DNA of 64,000 bases from Pyxidicoccus caerfyrddinensis (GTDB taxonomy: Bacteria; Myxococcota; Myxococcia; Myxococcales; Myxococcaceae), in NCBI RefSeq assembly GCF_010894405.1, contig NZ_JAAIYA010000004.1, forward strand, positions 186,001 to 250,000, written 5' to 3'. The notes under the pieces were generated by a model, which saw only the letters and a program-made list of their open reading frames with translations, ran no database searches and was not told the DNA's origin. The translations under genes were made by a program, and so were the position numbers. Every line of letters starts with the position of its first letter. Position 1 is the first letter of the stretch. Shown here piece after piece: positions 8,064 through 16,406 of this stretch.

Positions 8064-9245
8064 GTGACACGCGCCTTCTTCGTCACTGGAAACCAATACA
8101 AGGCCGACGAGGTGGCCCGGCTGCTCGCGGGCCTCGACGTCACGTGGCGGAAGCTCGCGCTGCCGGGGCTCGACGAGGCGGAGTCCCTTGACCTGGCGGC
8201 GCTGGCGAAGCGCAAGGCGCTGGCGGCGTACCGCGAGCTCGGCGCGCCCTGCTTCGTGGAGACGACGGCGCTGGAGCTGGACGGCGGGCCTGCGCTCACG
8301 GGTGCGCGGTTCAAGAAACAGGTGCTCGCGATGGGCGAGCGCGCCTTCCTCGCGGCCCACGGCGGGCGCCGGGGGCGCACGCGCGTGGCGGTGGCGTATT
8401 CGGAGGATGGCCATCCTGAGCGTGTGGCCCTCTTCGAGGACTCCATCGAGGGCACGCTGCTGGCGGAGCCTCGTGGCGAGGGTGGCTATGGCTGGGACCG
8501 CGCGTGGGTGCCGGACGGCTTCCTGCGCACGCTCGGGGAGATGCCGAGGAACAAGTTCTTCCTCAACATGCGGCACCGGCCCTACCTGGAGCTGGCGGAC
8601 CGGCTGCGGGCACAGTCTCAGGGTGGCGCCTACGAGGCACACATCACCGTCTCCGCTCGCTCGGAGGAGGACCTCCAGCGCTTCCGCGCGTTCTGCGACG
8701 CGGCGTCGGTGAAGTGCATCTTCATCGAGCTGGGCCGGGGCGCGGAAATCTTCCAGCCGATGACGGCCTCGTACCACCACGGCACGCTCCGGCAGGCACG
8801 CGAGGAGGTGCAGGCCATGGCTCGCGCGCTCGCGGCGGAGGGCTTCGACGTCACGCGCCTGAAGCTGGAGGCGCTGGGGAAGAATCGCGACATTCCCGAG
8901 GACGACGCGACGGCGAAGGCCCAGCCGGCGAACTACTTCGAGTTCCACGTGAAGGCGCTGGTGCCCTCGGGTGACGCTGGCGTGGAGGCGCTGCGGGCGC
9001 GGTGCGAGAAACACGGCGCGCACCTGTCACGCAACGCGCGCAAGGTGCGTGAGGACGGCGCGTCCGAGCGCTTCGTCACGCTGCGCGTCTACGGCCTGGG
9101 CCGGGCGAATGCGGACGCACGCTTCACGGCGCTGCTGGAGGACCTGGCGAGGACGGGGCTGACGCTGACGCAGCGGCTGCGCGAGTGGACGGTGTACGAC
9201 TCGAACCACGGGTTGGACCGTGGCTGGCTGGAGGATGCGAAGTGA
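8064..9245 (+). CDS. RdgB/HAM1-like NTP pyrophosphatase domain fused to a conserved unknown domain
   Basis: The 393-residue protein has two parts. Residues 1 to about 180 follow the RdgB/HAM1 (inosine/xanthosine triphosphate pyrophosphatase) layout: FFVTGNQYKADE at the N-terminus, LLAEPRGEGGYGWDRAWVP in the middle and NMRHRPYLEL near the end. The usual catalytic (E/D)DSG is replaced by ETTA at 66-69, so activity may be altered. Residues about 188-393 (YEAHITVS, IFQPMTASYHHGT, YFEFHVKAL, HGAHLSRNAR, VYDSNHGLD) resemble a conserved bacterial family of unknown function. GTG 8064 is chosen because AGGGAG lies eight bases upstream; GTG 8055 is in frame but too near that site. It overlaps the next gene by GTGA. 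Context suggests work on damaged nucleotides or RNA ends. Confidence 0.75.
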   Translation: MTRAFFVTGNQYKADEVARLLAGLDVTWRKLALPGLDEAESLDLAALAKRKALAAYRELGAPCFVETTALELDGGPALTGARFKKQVLAMGERAFLAAHGGRRGRTRVAVAYSEDGHPERVALFEDSIEGTLLAEPRGEGGYGWDRAWVPDGFLRTLGEMPRNKFFLNMRHRPYLELADRLRAQSQGGAYEAHITVSARSEEDLQRFRAFCDAASVKCIFIELGRGAEIFQPMTASYHHGTLRQAREEVQAMARALAAEGFDVTRLKLEALGKNRDIPEDDATAKAQPANYFEFHVKALVPSGDAGVEALRARCEKHGAHLSRNARKVREDGASERFVTLRVYGLGRANADARFTALLEDLARTGLTLTQRLREWTVYDSNHGLDRGWLEDAK

Positions 9246-10072
9246 GCGCCCATGAGTTGCCCCTGCGCGCGGGGGCGGCGGTGTTGCGCCGCCTCGCGCG
9301 GTCCTCCGAGGTGGAGGCGCTCGTCCTGCGGGGCGGGCTGATGATGCGCCTGTGGAGTGGGCCGGTGCCCCGGCCGGTGGAGGACCTGGACTTTCTCGCG
9401 AGGTTCTCCTTCGACGCGGAGGACACGGTGCGGCGGCTGGAGTCCGTGCTCCGGGTCGACGTGGAGGACGGGTTCTCCTTCGGCGCGCTGCGGTCCGAGG
9501 TCATCTGGGCGGAGACGAAGTTCCCAGGCGTGCGCGTCTTCGTGGAGACGCGGCTGCCCGGCGTGGAGGGCGCATTCGAGCTGCGCATCGACACCGGCTT
9601 CGGCGACCCGATGGAGCCGGGGCCCGCGTGGACGGAGTACGACGTTGGCGAGGGCGGCTCCGCGCGGGTGCTGGCATGCCGGCCGGAGACGCTGCTCGCG
9701 TGGAAGATGCACGGACTGTTCGAGCGCGGGAAGGGCCGCTTCCGTCCCAAGGATTTGTTCGACGTGTACCTGCTCACCCGGCACGCGACGATGGACACTG
9801 CGCTGCTGCCACGGGCGCTGCGGCTCGCCTTCGAGTCACGGGGAGACTCGGTGGAGTTGATGGAGCGGCTGATGGCGGGCGAGTTCGGCCGCAGTCCGTG
9901 GAGCAACGAGAAGTGGGCGCGCTACCGGGCCAGCCAGCCGGAGGGGCGGCCCGAGGCCCTGGCGGACGTGGTGACCGCTGTGGTCGCCGCGCTCCTGCCT
10001 GTGTGGAAGACCGCGCGCGAGCAGCCAGCTTCCGTCCCCATCGCTCACGCCGGAGCCAGGAACGCCACGTAG
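9242..10072 (+). CDS. AbiEii/AbiGii-type nucleotidyltransferase
   Basis: The 276-residue protein matches the AbiEii nucleotidyltransferase pattern: LVLRGGLMMRLW (the GG strand), RPVEDLDFLAR with the metal-binding Asp-x-Asp, FELRIDTGFGD as the third acidic strand, and the family hallmark ETLLAWKMHGLFERG followed by RPKDLFDVYLL. Known relatives (AbiEii toxins, MenT) transfer nucleotides to RNA acceptors such as tRNA and act in phage defence. There is no AbiEi-like antitoxin gene beside it. It is the third member of the ligase and pyrophosphatase cassette; the GTG start overlaps the upstream stop (GTGA), implying translational coupling. The 3' end overlaps the converging LysE gene by 28 bp. An RNA-end adding role in repair is an inference from this context. 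Confidence 0.8.
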   Translation: MSAHELPLRAGAAVLRRLARSSEVEALVLRGGLMMRLWSGPVPRPVEDLDFLARFSFDAEDTVRRLESVLRVDVEDGFSFGALRSEVIWAETKFPGVRVFVETRLPGVEGAFELRIDTGFGDPMEPGPAWTEYDVGEGGSARVLACRPETLLAWKMHGLFERGKGRFRPKDLFDVYLLTRHATMDTALLPRALRLAFESRGDSVELMERLMAGEFGRSPWSNEKWARYRASQPEGRPEALADVVTAVVAALLPVWKTAREQPASVPIAHAGARNAT

Positions 10073-10659
10073 CCCGCGACAGCGAGCATGCACAGGCCGA
10101 ACGTCCAGCCTTGGATGCGCATGGCACGCTCGGAGCGGAACCGCCCGAGGATGAGCTTCCCTCCGTAGATCCACGGGAAGTGACACACCACGCAGACGGC
10201 GAGGAAGGCCAGCGTGAGCTGTGCCGTCTGCGCAGCCATCGCGCGGGCCGGGTCGAGGAACTGGGAGAACATCACCACGATCATCGAGTGGATCTTCGGG
10301 TTGAGCGCGACCACCAGGAAGCCCTCTCCGTACCCGAGCCCCGCGGGCTCCTCGCGTACCGCGCCGGGTGCGGCGGTCGAGCGGAAGAAGCCCCATGCGA
10401 GATAGAGCAGGTACACCACCCCACCCCACTTCAGCGCCGGGTGGAGCCACGGGATGTCGTGCAGCACGCGGCCAAGCCCGAACCCGTACAGGGCGCAGAG
10501 CGCGACATTGGCCATCTCGAAGCCCAACCAGAAGAGCAGCGAGCCCCGGACGCCGAAGCGCCCGCCCGCGGTGGCGAGCACCGTGTTGCCGGGCCCGGGA
10601 CTGAACACCATGGGCACCGTGTAGCCCACGAACAACCACCAGACTTCCGCCGAAATCAT
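10045..10659 (-). CDS. LysE/RhtB family amino-acid exporter
   Basis: The 204-residue inner-membrane protein has about six hydrophobic segments and the family motif FSPGPGNTVLA near residue 20, followed by GVRGSLLFWLGFE and, mid-protein, LVVALNPKI. Length and motif order fit the LysE/RhtB translocators, which export amino acids or homoserine lactone-like compounds. ATG 10659 is used because the family starts just before the first membrane span; an upstream in-frame extension would run into the divergent LysR gene. It is divergent from that LysR gene with 113 bp between, a common arrangement in which the regulator controls the exporter. Confidence 0.9.
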   Translation of the reverse strand: MISAEVWWLFVGYTVPMVFSPGPGNTVLATAGGRFGVRGSLLFWLGFEMANVALCALYGFGLGRVLHDIPWLHPALKWGGVVYLLYLAWGFFRSTAAPGAVREEPAGLGYGEGFLVVALNPKIHSMIVVMFSQFLDPARAMAAQTAQLTLAFLAVCVVCHFPWIYGGKLILGRFRSERAMRIQGWTFGLCMLAVAGYVAFLAPA

Positions 10660-10772
10660 CGCCGTGCTCCCTCGCGCGTTCGCCGCGCTCTTGCTCCACA
10701 CGACAAACACCGTTTCGAGGCGAGTCCCCAGCGAGCTATCCTCGCCCGCTCGATAAAGGGAGTTCATCGAGC

Positions 10773-11657
10773 ATGCGCCGCATTCCACCACTCGGCGCCC
10801 TCCGCGCCTTCGAGGCCGGAGCGAGACACCTGAGCTTCACCCGCGCCGCCACCGAGCTGAGCGTCACCCAGGCCGCCATCAGCCATCAGGTGCGCCAGCT
10901 CGAGGACTGGCTCGGCATCTCCCTGTTCGAGCGCCGGGGCCATGAGCTGCGGCTCACCGCGAAGGGAGCGGCGTACCTCCGCGAGCTCACGCCCGCCTTC
11001 GACCGCATGTCCGAGGCCACCTCGCGCCTCTACGAGCGCGAGCAGGGGCCGCTGCGCATCACCGTGCTGCCCGCGTTCGCCTCGTGCTGGCTGCTCCCTC
11101 GCCTGGAGGGCTTCCGCCAGCAGCACCCGGACATCGAGCTCCACCTCAACAGCTCGGCCGAGCTGTGGGACTTCCTCGACGACCGCTTCGACATGGGCAT
11201 CCGCTCCGGCCTGGGCCGCTGGACGGGCCTCAAGGCGGAGCAGCTTGCGCAGGAGGCGCTCAGCCCCGTTTGCACGCCCGCGCTCGCGAAGAAGCTCCGC
11301 GCACCCTCCGACTTGAAGAAGGTCCGGCTCCTCCACGACACGCCGAAGGACGGCTGGCGGCGCTGGCTGGACTTCGCCGGAGTCGAAGGCGTGGATGCCG
11401 AGGCGGGCCCCGCGTTCAACGATGCCGGGCTCGTGCTCCAGGCCGCGCGCCAGGGTCAGGGCGTCGCCCTCGGGCGGCTGATGCTCGCCTCGGATGACTT
11501 GAAGGCCGGTCGCCTGGTCCAGCCCTTCACGCAGGCCCTTCCGAACGACTTCAGCTACTGGCTCGTCCACCCCCGTCCACTCGCGGGACGCCGGGACGTG
11601 GCCGCATTCAAAGCCTGGCTGCTCTCCGAAGCGAAGGCCCTCCCCTTGACACCTTAG
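10773..11657 (+). CDS. LysR family transcriptional regulator, GcvA-like
   Basis: The 294-residue protein has an N-terminal winged helix-turn-helix (about 5-65: PPLGALRAFEAGARHLSFTR, then TQAAISHQVRQLEDWLG) and a periplasmic-binding-protein-like effector domain (about 90-290). The opening is close to the GcvA/AmpR group of LysR proteins. It is divergent from the LysE exporter and probably regulates it, sensing an amino acid or related molecule. Its TAG stop lies inside the left arm of a hairpin that continues into the padR leader. Confidence 0.9.
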   Translation: MRRIPPLGALRAFEAGARHLSFTRAATELSVTQAAISHQVRQLEDWLGISLFERRGHELRLTAKGAAYLRELTPAFDRMSEATSRLYEREQGPLRITVLPAFASCWLLPRLEGFRQQHPDIELHLNSSAELWDFLDDRFDMGIRSGLGRWTGLKAEQLAQEALSPVCTPALAKKLRAPSDLKKVRLLHDTPKDGWRRWLDFAGVEGVDAEAGPAFNDAGLVLQAARQGQGVALGRLMLASDDLKAGRLVQPFTQALPNDFSYWLVHPRPLAGRRDVAAFKAWLLSEAKALPLTP

Positions 11658-11696
11658 GGGAGCTGCGGGCACTCTCCCCTAAAACGTTGAGGGGAG
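11654..11696 (+). promoter_or_regulatory. Alternative hairpins / operator between lysR and padR
   Basis: Three complementary arms lie in a row: TTAGGGGAG (11654-11662), CTCCCCTAA (11674-11682) and AGGGGAG (11690-11696). The middle arm can pair with the first (9 bp, 11-base loop, a possible lysR terminator) or with the third (7 bp). The third arm is also the ribosome-binding site for padR, ten bases before its ATG, so the second structure would hide that site. As DNA, the CTCCCCT...AGGGGAG dyad could be the PadR operator. Which reading is right cannot be told from sequence alone. Confidence 0.5.
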
Positions 11697-11706
11697 AGCC
11701 GGGCGA

Positions 11707-12039
11707 ATGTCGGACACGTCGCTGGAGCTGGTGCAGGGCACGCTGGACGTGCTCATCCTGAAGAGCCTGTCGTGGGGCGCGCGGCACGGCTACGCGGTGG
11801 CGGAGTCCATCAACGAGCGCAGCGGCCAGGTGCTCAAGGTGGAGGAAGGTGCGCTCTACCCGGCCCTGCACCGGCTGGAGAAGCGCGGCCTGCTCGAGGC
11901 CGAGTGGGGCCTGTCGGAGAACAACCGCCGCGCGAAGTTCTACAAGCTCACCTCCGCCGGCCGGGCCCACCTGCGCGCCCAGTCGCAGACGTGGACGCGC
12001 TACGCCGCGGCCGTGTCGCGCGTCCTCGAAGCCGCCTGA
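11707..12039 (+). CDS. PadR family transcriptional regulator
   Basis: The 110-residue protein is a typical small PadR repressor: [19 protein letters not shown] starts the winged-helix domain, [14 protein letters not shown] and [18 protein letters not shown] form the recognition and wing region, and [15 protein letters not shown] closes it. Such proteins repress their own operon and release on ligand binding. It lies 8 bp before the large ABC permease gene, an arrangement widespread in Acidobacteria and myxobacteria, so it probably controls that transporter through the dyad just upstream of its start. Confidence 0.93.
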   Translation: MSDTSLELVQGTLDVLILKSLSWGARHGYAVAESINERSGQVLKVEEGALYPALHRLEKRGLLEAEWGLSENNRRAKFYKLTSAGRAHLRAQSQTWTRYAAAVSRVLEAA

Positions 12040-12047
12040 GGCTCGCC

Positions 12048-14708
12048 ATGCAACTGCCCCCTGGCTTCAAGCGCCTGCTCAAGCTCGCCGTGCGTCCGCG
12101 CGCGGTGGAGCAGGACGTGGATGACGAGCTGCGGTTCCACCTGGAGATGCGCGCCGAGAAGCTCCAGCGCGAGGGCCTTCCACCCGCCGAGGCGCATGCC
12201 ACCGCCCAGCGTGAGTTCGGAAACCTGGAGCACGTGCGCGCCGAGTGCGTACGCCTGGGACACGAGAGGGAGAGCGAGATGAAGCGAAGCCTGTTCCTGG
12301 ACGCGCTCGTGCAGGACGTGCGGTACGCGCTGCGCACGCTGCGCAAGGCCCCGGCCTTCTCGCTGGTGGCCGTGCTCACCCTGGCGCTGGGCATCGGCGC
12401 CACCACCGCCCTGTTCAGCGTGGTGCGGGGCGTGCTGCTCAAGCCGCTCCCCTTCCCCACCTCCGAGCGGCTCGTCCGCCTGTGGCAGGCGAGCCCCGCG
12501 CTGGACTCGCCGCGCACCGTCCTCTCCCATCCTGACCTCGAGGACTGGAAGGCCCGGCAGAAGTCATTCACAGACCTGGGCGCGTGGTGGCACGTGCAGA
12601 ACATGTCTGGCGTGGACCTGAGCGGGCTCGGAGACCCGGAGCTGCTCCAGGCCACGTATGTGACGGATGGGTTCTTCTCCACGCTCGGCATGGCGCCGCA
12701 GCTGGGCCGCCCCTTCCTTCCGGAGGAGAACCTGCCGGGCCAGGACGCGGTGGTGGTGCTCAGCCACGGACTCTGGACGCGGAAGTTCGGCGCGGACCCA
12801 ACGATGATTGGCCGCAGCCTCACCCTGGATGGTGTGCCGCACACGGTGGTGGGCATCATGCCGCCCTCCTTCACCTTCCCCAGCGAGCAGATGGACGTGT
12901 GGGTGCCTCTGTCCAACATCCCGGAGAGCGGCATCCCCCGCACGCGCTTCAATCGCTTCCTCAACGTGGTGGGCCGCCTCAAGCCGGACGTGACGCTGGA
13001 GACGGCGCGCGCGGAGCTGGGCGGCATCTCCCGGCAGCTCGCGGAGGCCTACCCGGACAGCAATGCGCAGTACCCCGGCATCACCGCCATCCCCCTGCAT
13101 GAGGCGATTACGGGCGACGTGCGCACCGGCCTGCTGGTGGTGCTCGGCGCGGTGGGCCTGCTGCTGCTCATCGCCTGCGCCAACGTGGCCAACCTGCAGC
13201 TCGCCCGCGCCACACTGCGCGAGCGGGAGCTGGCGGTGCGCGCGGCCCTGGGCGCGGGACCGGGGCGACTGGTGCGCCAGCTCCTCACGGAGAGCGTGGT
13301 GCTCGCGGGGCTGGGCGGTGCGCTCGGCATCGCCCTGGCGGTGTGGGGCACCGAGGTGCTGGTCGGCCTCTCGGTGCATCAGCTTCCCCGGCTGCGCGAC
13401 GTGCGCGTGGACGGCGAGGTACTGGCCTTCGCCGCCGGTGCCACGCTGCTCACGGGCCTGTTGTTCGGTCTGCTGCCCGCGCTGCGCGCCAGCTCCACGC
13501 GACTGGAGCCGGTGCTGAAGGCGGGCGCGCGCGGCACGGTGGGCTCGGGTGGCGCGCGGCTGCGCGGCATGCTCGTCGTCGCGGAGGTGGCCATCGCGGT
13601 GGTGCTGGCCACGGGCGCGGGGCTCGCCACGCGCAGCCTCGCGAGGATGCTGGCGGAGGACCCGGGCTTCCGCTCGGAGGGCGCCGCGGTGGTCAGCTTC
13701 TCCGTGCCGGACTCCCGCAGGGGACAGGGCCGTGCCTATCTCGCGGAAGTGCTGGAGCGGGTGCGCGCCCTCCCGGGCATCGAGTCCGCGGCGATGGTGA
13801 AGTACCTGCCGCTGGAGAGCACGGGCGAGGACATGGCCTTCAACCGTCCCGGCCACCCGGAGGACACTTCGAACCCGCCGCACGCGTCGGTGATGCACGT
13901 GAGCACCGGGTACTTCAGCACGATGGGCATCCCCCTGCTCGGGGGCCGCGCCCACGAGGCCACGGACACGCAGCAGACGCCCATCGTGGCAGTGGTGAAC
14001 CAGACCTTCGCCCGGCGCTACTTCCCCGGCGAGGACGCGGTGGGCAGGTCCGTGAAGGTCGACACCACCGACATCGGCATCATCGGCGTGGTGGGTGACG
14101 TGCGACAGGCGGGGCTCGCCGAGCCGGCCCCTCCGCTCGTCTACTTCCACGTGCAGCAGTTCTCCCGCTCCGCCACCAACCTGGTGCTGCGCGGACAGGG
14201 AGCGCTGCTGCCCATGGCCATCGCCGCGCGCCAGGCCATCTGGGCCATCGAGCCGAACCAGACCATCAGCCGCATCACCACGCTGGACGAGGTGGTGAGC
14301 GAGGCCGTGACGCGCCCTCGCCTGCTGTCGGTGATGCTGGGCCTGTTCGCGGTGCTGGGACTCGTGCTGGCGGCGGTGGGCATCTACGGCGTGCTGGCCT
14401 ACACGGTGAGCCAGCGGCAGCGGGAATTGGGCGTGCGGCTGGCGCTCGGTGCGAAACCGGCGGATGTGCTGCGCCTGGTGCTGAAGAGCGGCATGGGCCT
14501 CGCGGGGACGGGCATCGCGCTGGGCGCGGCCGGGGCACTCGTCCTGGCGCGGGTGATGGGCAGCATCCTCTACGGGATTGCTCCGCATGACCCGCTCACC
14601 TTCGGCGGCGTCATGGCGCTGCTGCTCGGCGTGGCGCTGCTGGCGTGCCTCATCCCCGCCCGCCGCGCCATGCGCGTGGACCCTGCGGTGACGCTGCGGG
14701 GGGACTGA
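12048..14708 (+). CDS. ADOP-type ABC transporter permease (MacB-like, duplicated FtsX)
   Basis: The 886-residue protein fits the ADOP family of orphan permeases. A short N-terminal prefix domain (about 15-70: [20 protein letters not shown], then [12 protein letters not shown]) precedes the first membrane segment ([20 protein letters not shown]). A MacB-like periplasmic domain is followed by three FtsX membrane spans at about 360-480 ([27 protein letters not shown] split over helices), then a second periplasmic domain and a second FtsX unit ending in [16 protein letters not shown]. No ATPase is encoded beside it, as usual for ADOP genes. GAGG upstream supports ATG 12048. Substrate unknown; export of an antibiotic or peptide, or mechanotransmission, is plausible. 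Confidence 0.9.
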   Translation: MQLPPGFKRLLKLAVRPRAVEQDVDDELRFHLEMRAEKLQREGLPPAEAHATAQREFGNLEHVRAECVRLGHERESEMKRSLFLDALVQDVRYALRTLRKAPAFSLVAVLTLALGIGATTALFSVVRGVLLKPLPFPTSERLVRLWQASPALDSPRTVLSHPDLEDWKARQKSFTDLGAWWHVQNMSGVDLSGLGDPELLQATYVTDGFFSTLGMAPQLGRPFLPEENLPGQDAVVVLSHGLWTRKFGADPTMIGRSLTLDGVPHTVVGIMPPSFTFPSEQMDVWVPLSNIPESGIPRTRFNRFLNVVGRLKPDVTLETARAELGGISRQLAEAYPDSNAQYPGITAIPLHEAITGDVRTGLLVVLGAVGLLLLIACANVANLQLARATLRERELAVRAALGAGPGRLVRQLLTESVVLAGLGGALGIALAVWGTEVLVGLSVHQLPRLRDVRVDGEVLAFAAGATLLTGLLFGLLPALRASSTRLEPVLKAGARGTVGSGGARLRGMLVVAEVAIAVVLATGAGLATRSLARMLAEDPGFRSEGAAVVSFSVPDSRRGQGRAYLAEVLERVRALPGIESAAMVKYLPLESTGEDMAFNRPGHPEDTSNPPHASVMHVSTGYFSTMGIPLLGGRAHEATDTQQTPIVAVVNQTFARRYFPGEDAVGRSVKVDTTDIGIIGVVGDVRQAGLAEPAPPLVYFHVQQFSRSATNLVLRGQGALLPMAIAARQAIWAIEPNQTISRITTLDEVVSEAVTRPRLLSVMLGLFAVLGLVLAAVGIYGVLAYTVSQRQRELGVRLALGAKPADVLRLVLKSGMGLAGTGIALGAAGALVLARVMGSILYGIAPHDPLTFGGVMALLLGVALLACLIPARRAMRVDPAVTLRGD

Positions 14709-14710
14709 GC

Positions 14711-15205
14711 TCAGCGCGCGGCGCGGCGCTCGACCTCTTCCACGGCCCGGGCGATGGCGGCGGACTCAGGAACGATTCGCTTCGCCTGCTCCGCGACCTC
14801 CAGCGCCGCATCCAGCTTGTCTTGCTGCCCCAGCGCGTGAATCCACCCGGCCCACGCCTCTTCGAGCAGGGACAGCGCCGCGCTGGCAGCGGAGGCGAAG
14901 GCGGCCTCCGCGTGCTCGGGCGAACTGCGGGCGGTGGCGAGGAAGCGCCCCAGCTCGATGAGCGGCTCCGGCGCACCGGCGGAGACATCCGCCGCGGTGC
15001 GCAGGGCCCGCTCGGCCTCGTCGAGGTGGGCCTCGTCGCGGTCGAGCAGGCAGGTGCGGCTCAAGGCGAGCAGGTTCGGGACGAAGGCGGGACAGCCCTC
15101 CGCCAGCTCCCGGTAGGCGTCGAGCCGGCGAGAGCCCTCCACCGGCTCCGCGTTCGCCGCCTTCCACTTCCTTCGCAACTCCTGGGGACTCGGGTGCGTG
15201 CTCAT
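14711..15205 (-). CDS. TPR-like helical repeat protein
   Basis: The 164-residue protein is Ala/Leu/Glu-rich and helical throughout. Repeated pairs such as AYRELAEGCPAFVPNLLALS, then HLDEAERALRTAADV and KLDAALEVAEQAKRIVPE, match tetratricopeptide repeat spacing. There is no signal peptide. ATG 15205 is preferred over a GTG three codons earlier. It converges on the ADOP permease gene with two bases between the stops. A scaffold role is likely, partner unknown. Confidence 0.75.
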   Translation of the reverse strand: MSTHPSPQELRRKWKAANAEPVEGSRRLDAYRELAEGCPAFVPNLLALSRTCLLDRDEAHLDEAERALRTAADVSAGAPEPLIELGRFLATARSSPEHAEAAFASAASAALSLLEEAWAGWIHALGQQDKLDAALEVAEQAKRIVPESAAIARAVEEVERRAAR

Positions 15206-15239
15206 TCCGCGCACTCTAGGCCCCAGGCGGGCGCCGTGC

Positions 15240-16307
15240 TCAGGGCTGGTTCGGGTCGCCGATGCCCTTGAACGGATTGAACGTGTACGTCGTCGAGAAG
15301 CGCGAGGACGGGCTGAAGTAGTACGCCGCGAGCTTCGCCGGGTCGGTGGCCAGCTCCCCGCGCAGGATGGAGCCGTCGTTCTGGTCGTCCCAGCCCCACG
15401 GCGCGTTCGCCGAGTTCGACGTGCACTGCCCCGCCACCGAGCCGCAGCCGCCGCCCGTGTCGCCCTTGAACGTGCCCTCGGACGCGAAGAGCGTGGTGAG
15501 GCTCCGACGCTGCCACAGCCCTTCCGAGCCGTAGATGTCCACGAGCTTGTAGCGCACGTCCGAGTCCGTGGCCGACGAGGGCTCCTCCGCGGTGGTCAGC
15601 GAGGGGAAGTACTTCACCCCGTCTCCGACGATGTCGAAGGCCGGCCACGCCTTGAGCCCGTGGCCCTTGGCCTCCTGCGCGGTGATGGGATGGAGCACGC
15701 CCTCGAAGGAGAGGGACGACAGCTTGCCGTCCACGGACTCCACGCCCGAGCCGATGGGGCTGCCGTCCGGCACGAACGAGAAGAAGTCCTTGTGCGCCAC
15801 CGTCACCGCGCCGATCAGCGCCCCGTACTCGGTGCCGTTGCGCTCCACGATGAGCATCACGCCCTCGGCGTCGTTCTCATGCTCCGTGTCGAAGATGTTG
15901 TCGGCCCAGTCGCGCGGGTGGAAGAACGTGTAGACGAGGTACCAGTGCGAGCTGGTCTCCACGAGCGAGTGGTACGCGTGCGCCGTCAGCGCCCGCGACG
16001 CGGAGTTGTCCCAGTTGTTCGTCCCGCTCCAGTCGCCGTCGAAGTCGACGCGGGTGATGTAGTCCGCCTTGCCGCTGAGCGAGTGCGAGCCCGTCACGTC
16101 CACGTCCTGGTAGTGGATGGGCGCCCAGCGCTTCGCGAGCGCAGCCCGGAACGCGGTGGACGTGGGGCCGCCCGCGAGCCCCAGCCCGGACTCACCGAGG
16201 AAGTCCTCGTCCAGCGACTCCGGACCGCAGGCAGCGAGCAGCATCAGCGCGGCGGGGACGACAGCTCGCGCGAGGGCACCACGAACGTGACGACCAACGG
16301 AGACCAT
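15240..16307 (-). CDS. Lipoprotein of unknown function
   Basis: The 355-residue protein begins with a basic N-terminus and hydrophobic stretch ending in the lipobox LLAAC (Cys about 27). The mature part contains WAPIHYQDVDVTG, HWYLVYTFFHPRDW and EHENDAEGVMLIVE, a set of His, Asp and Glu residues that could bind metal, plus WDDQNDGS near the end. The pattern is faintly like secreted proteins of the Vps62/necrosis-inducing group, but I cannot assign it. A strong GGGAGGA lies before ATG 16307. The neighbouring gene upstream on the same strand is the beta-barrel protein, about 100 bp away across an A/T-rich stretch that may hold its promoter. Confidence 0.8.
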   Translation of the reverse strand: MVSVGRHVRGALARAVVPAALMLLAACGPESLDEDFLGESGLGLAGGPTSTAFRAALAKRWAPIHYQDVDVTGSHSLSGKADYITRVDFDGDWSGTNNWDNSASRALTAHAYHSLVETSSHWYLVYTFFHPRDWADNIFDTEHENDAEGVMLIVERNGTEYGALIGAVTVAHKDFFSFVPDGSPIGSGVESVDGKLSSLSFEGVLHPITAQEAKGHGLKAWPAFDIVGDGVKYFPSLTTAEEPSSATDSDVRYKLVDIYGSEGLWQRRSLTTLFASEGTFKGDTGGGCGSVAGQCTSNSANAPWGWDDQNDGSILRGELATDPAKLAAYYFSPSSRFSTTYTFNPFKGIGDPNQP

Positions 16308-16406
16308 GGGGGGTCCTCCCTTTCAGGCGGACTCCTACACGATTTCCTGATTAGCGAGGTAAGGCGATTTAACGGTTTACGCGCTTTCTACATCCGGGCG
16401 CCGGGC

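Noticed and set aside
8600..8800. 2H phosphoesterase domain in the RdgB fusion protein
   Set aside because: Two His-x-Thr motifs (HITV and HGTL) are present, but their spacing of roughly 55 residues and the surroundings do not fit the family well. I left the domain as unknown.
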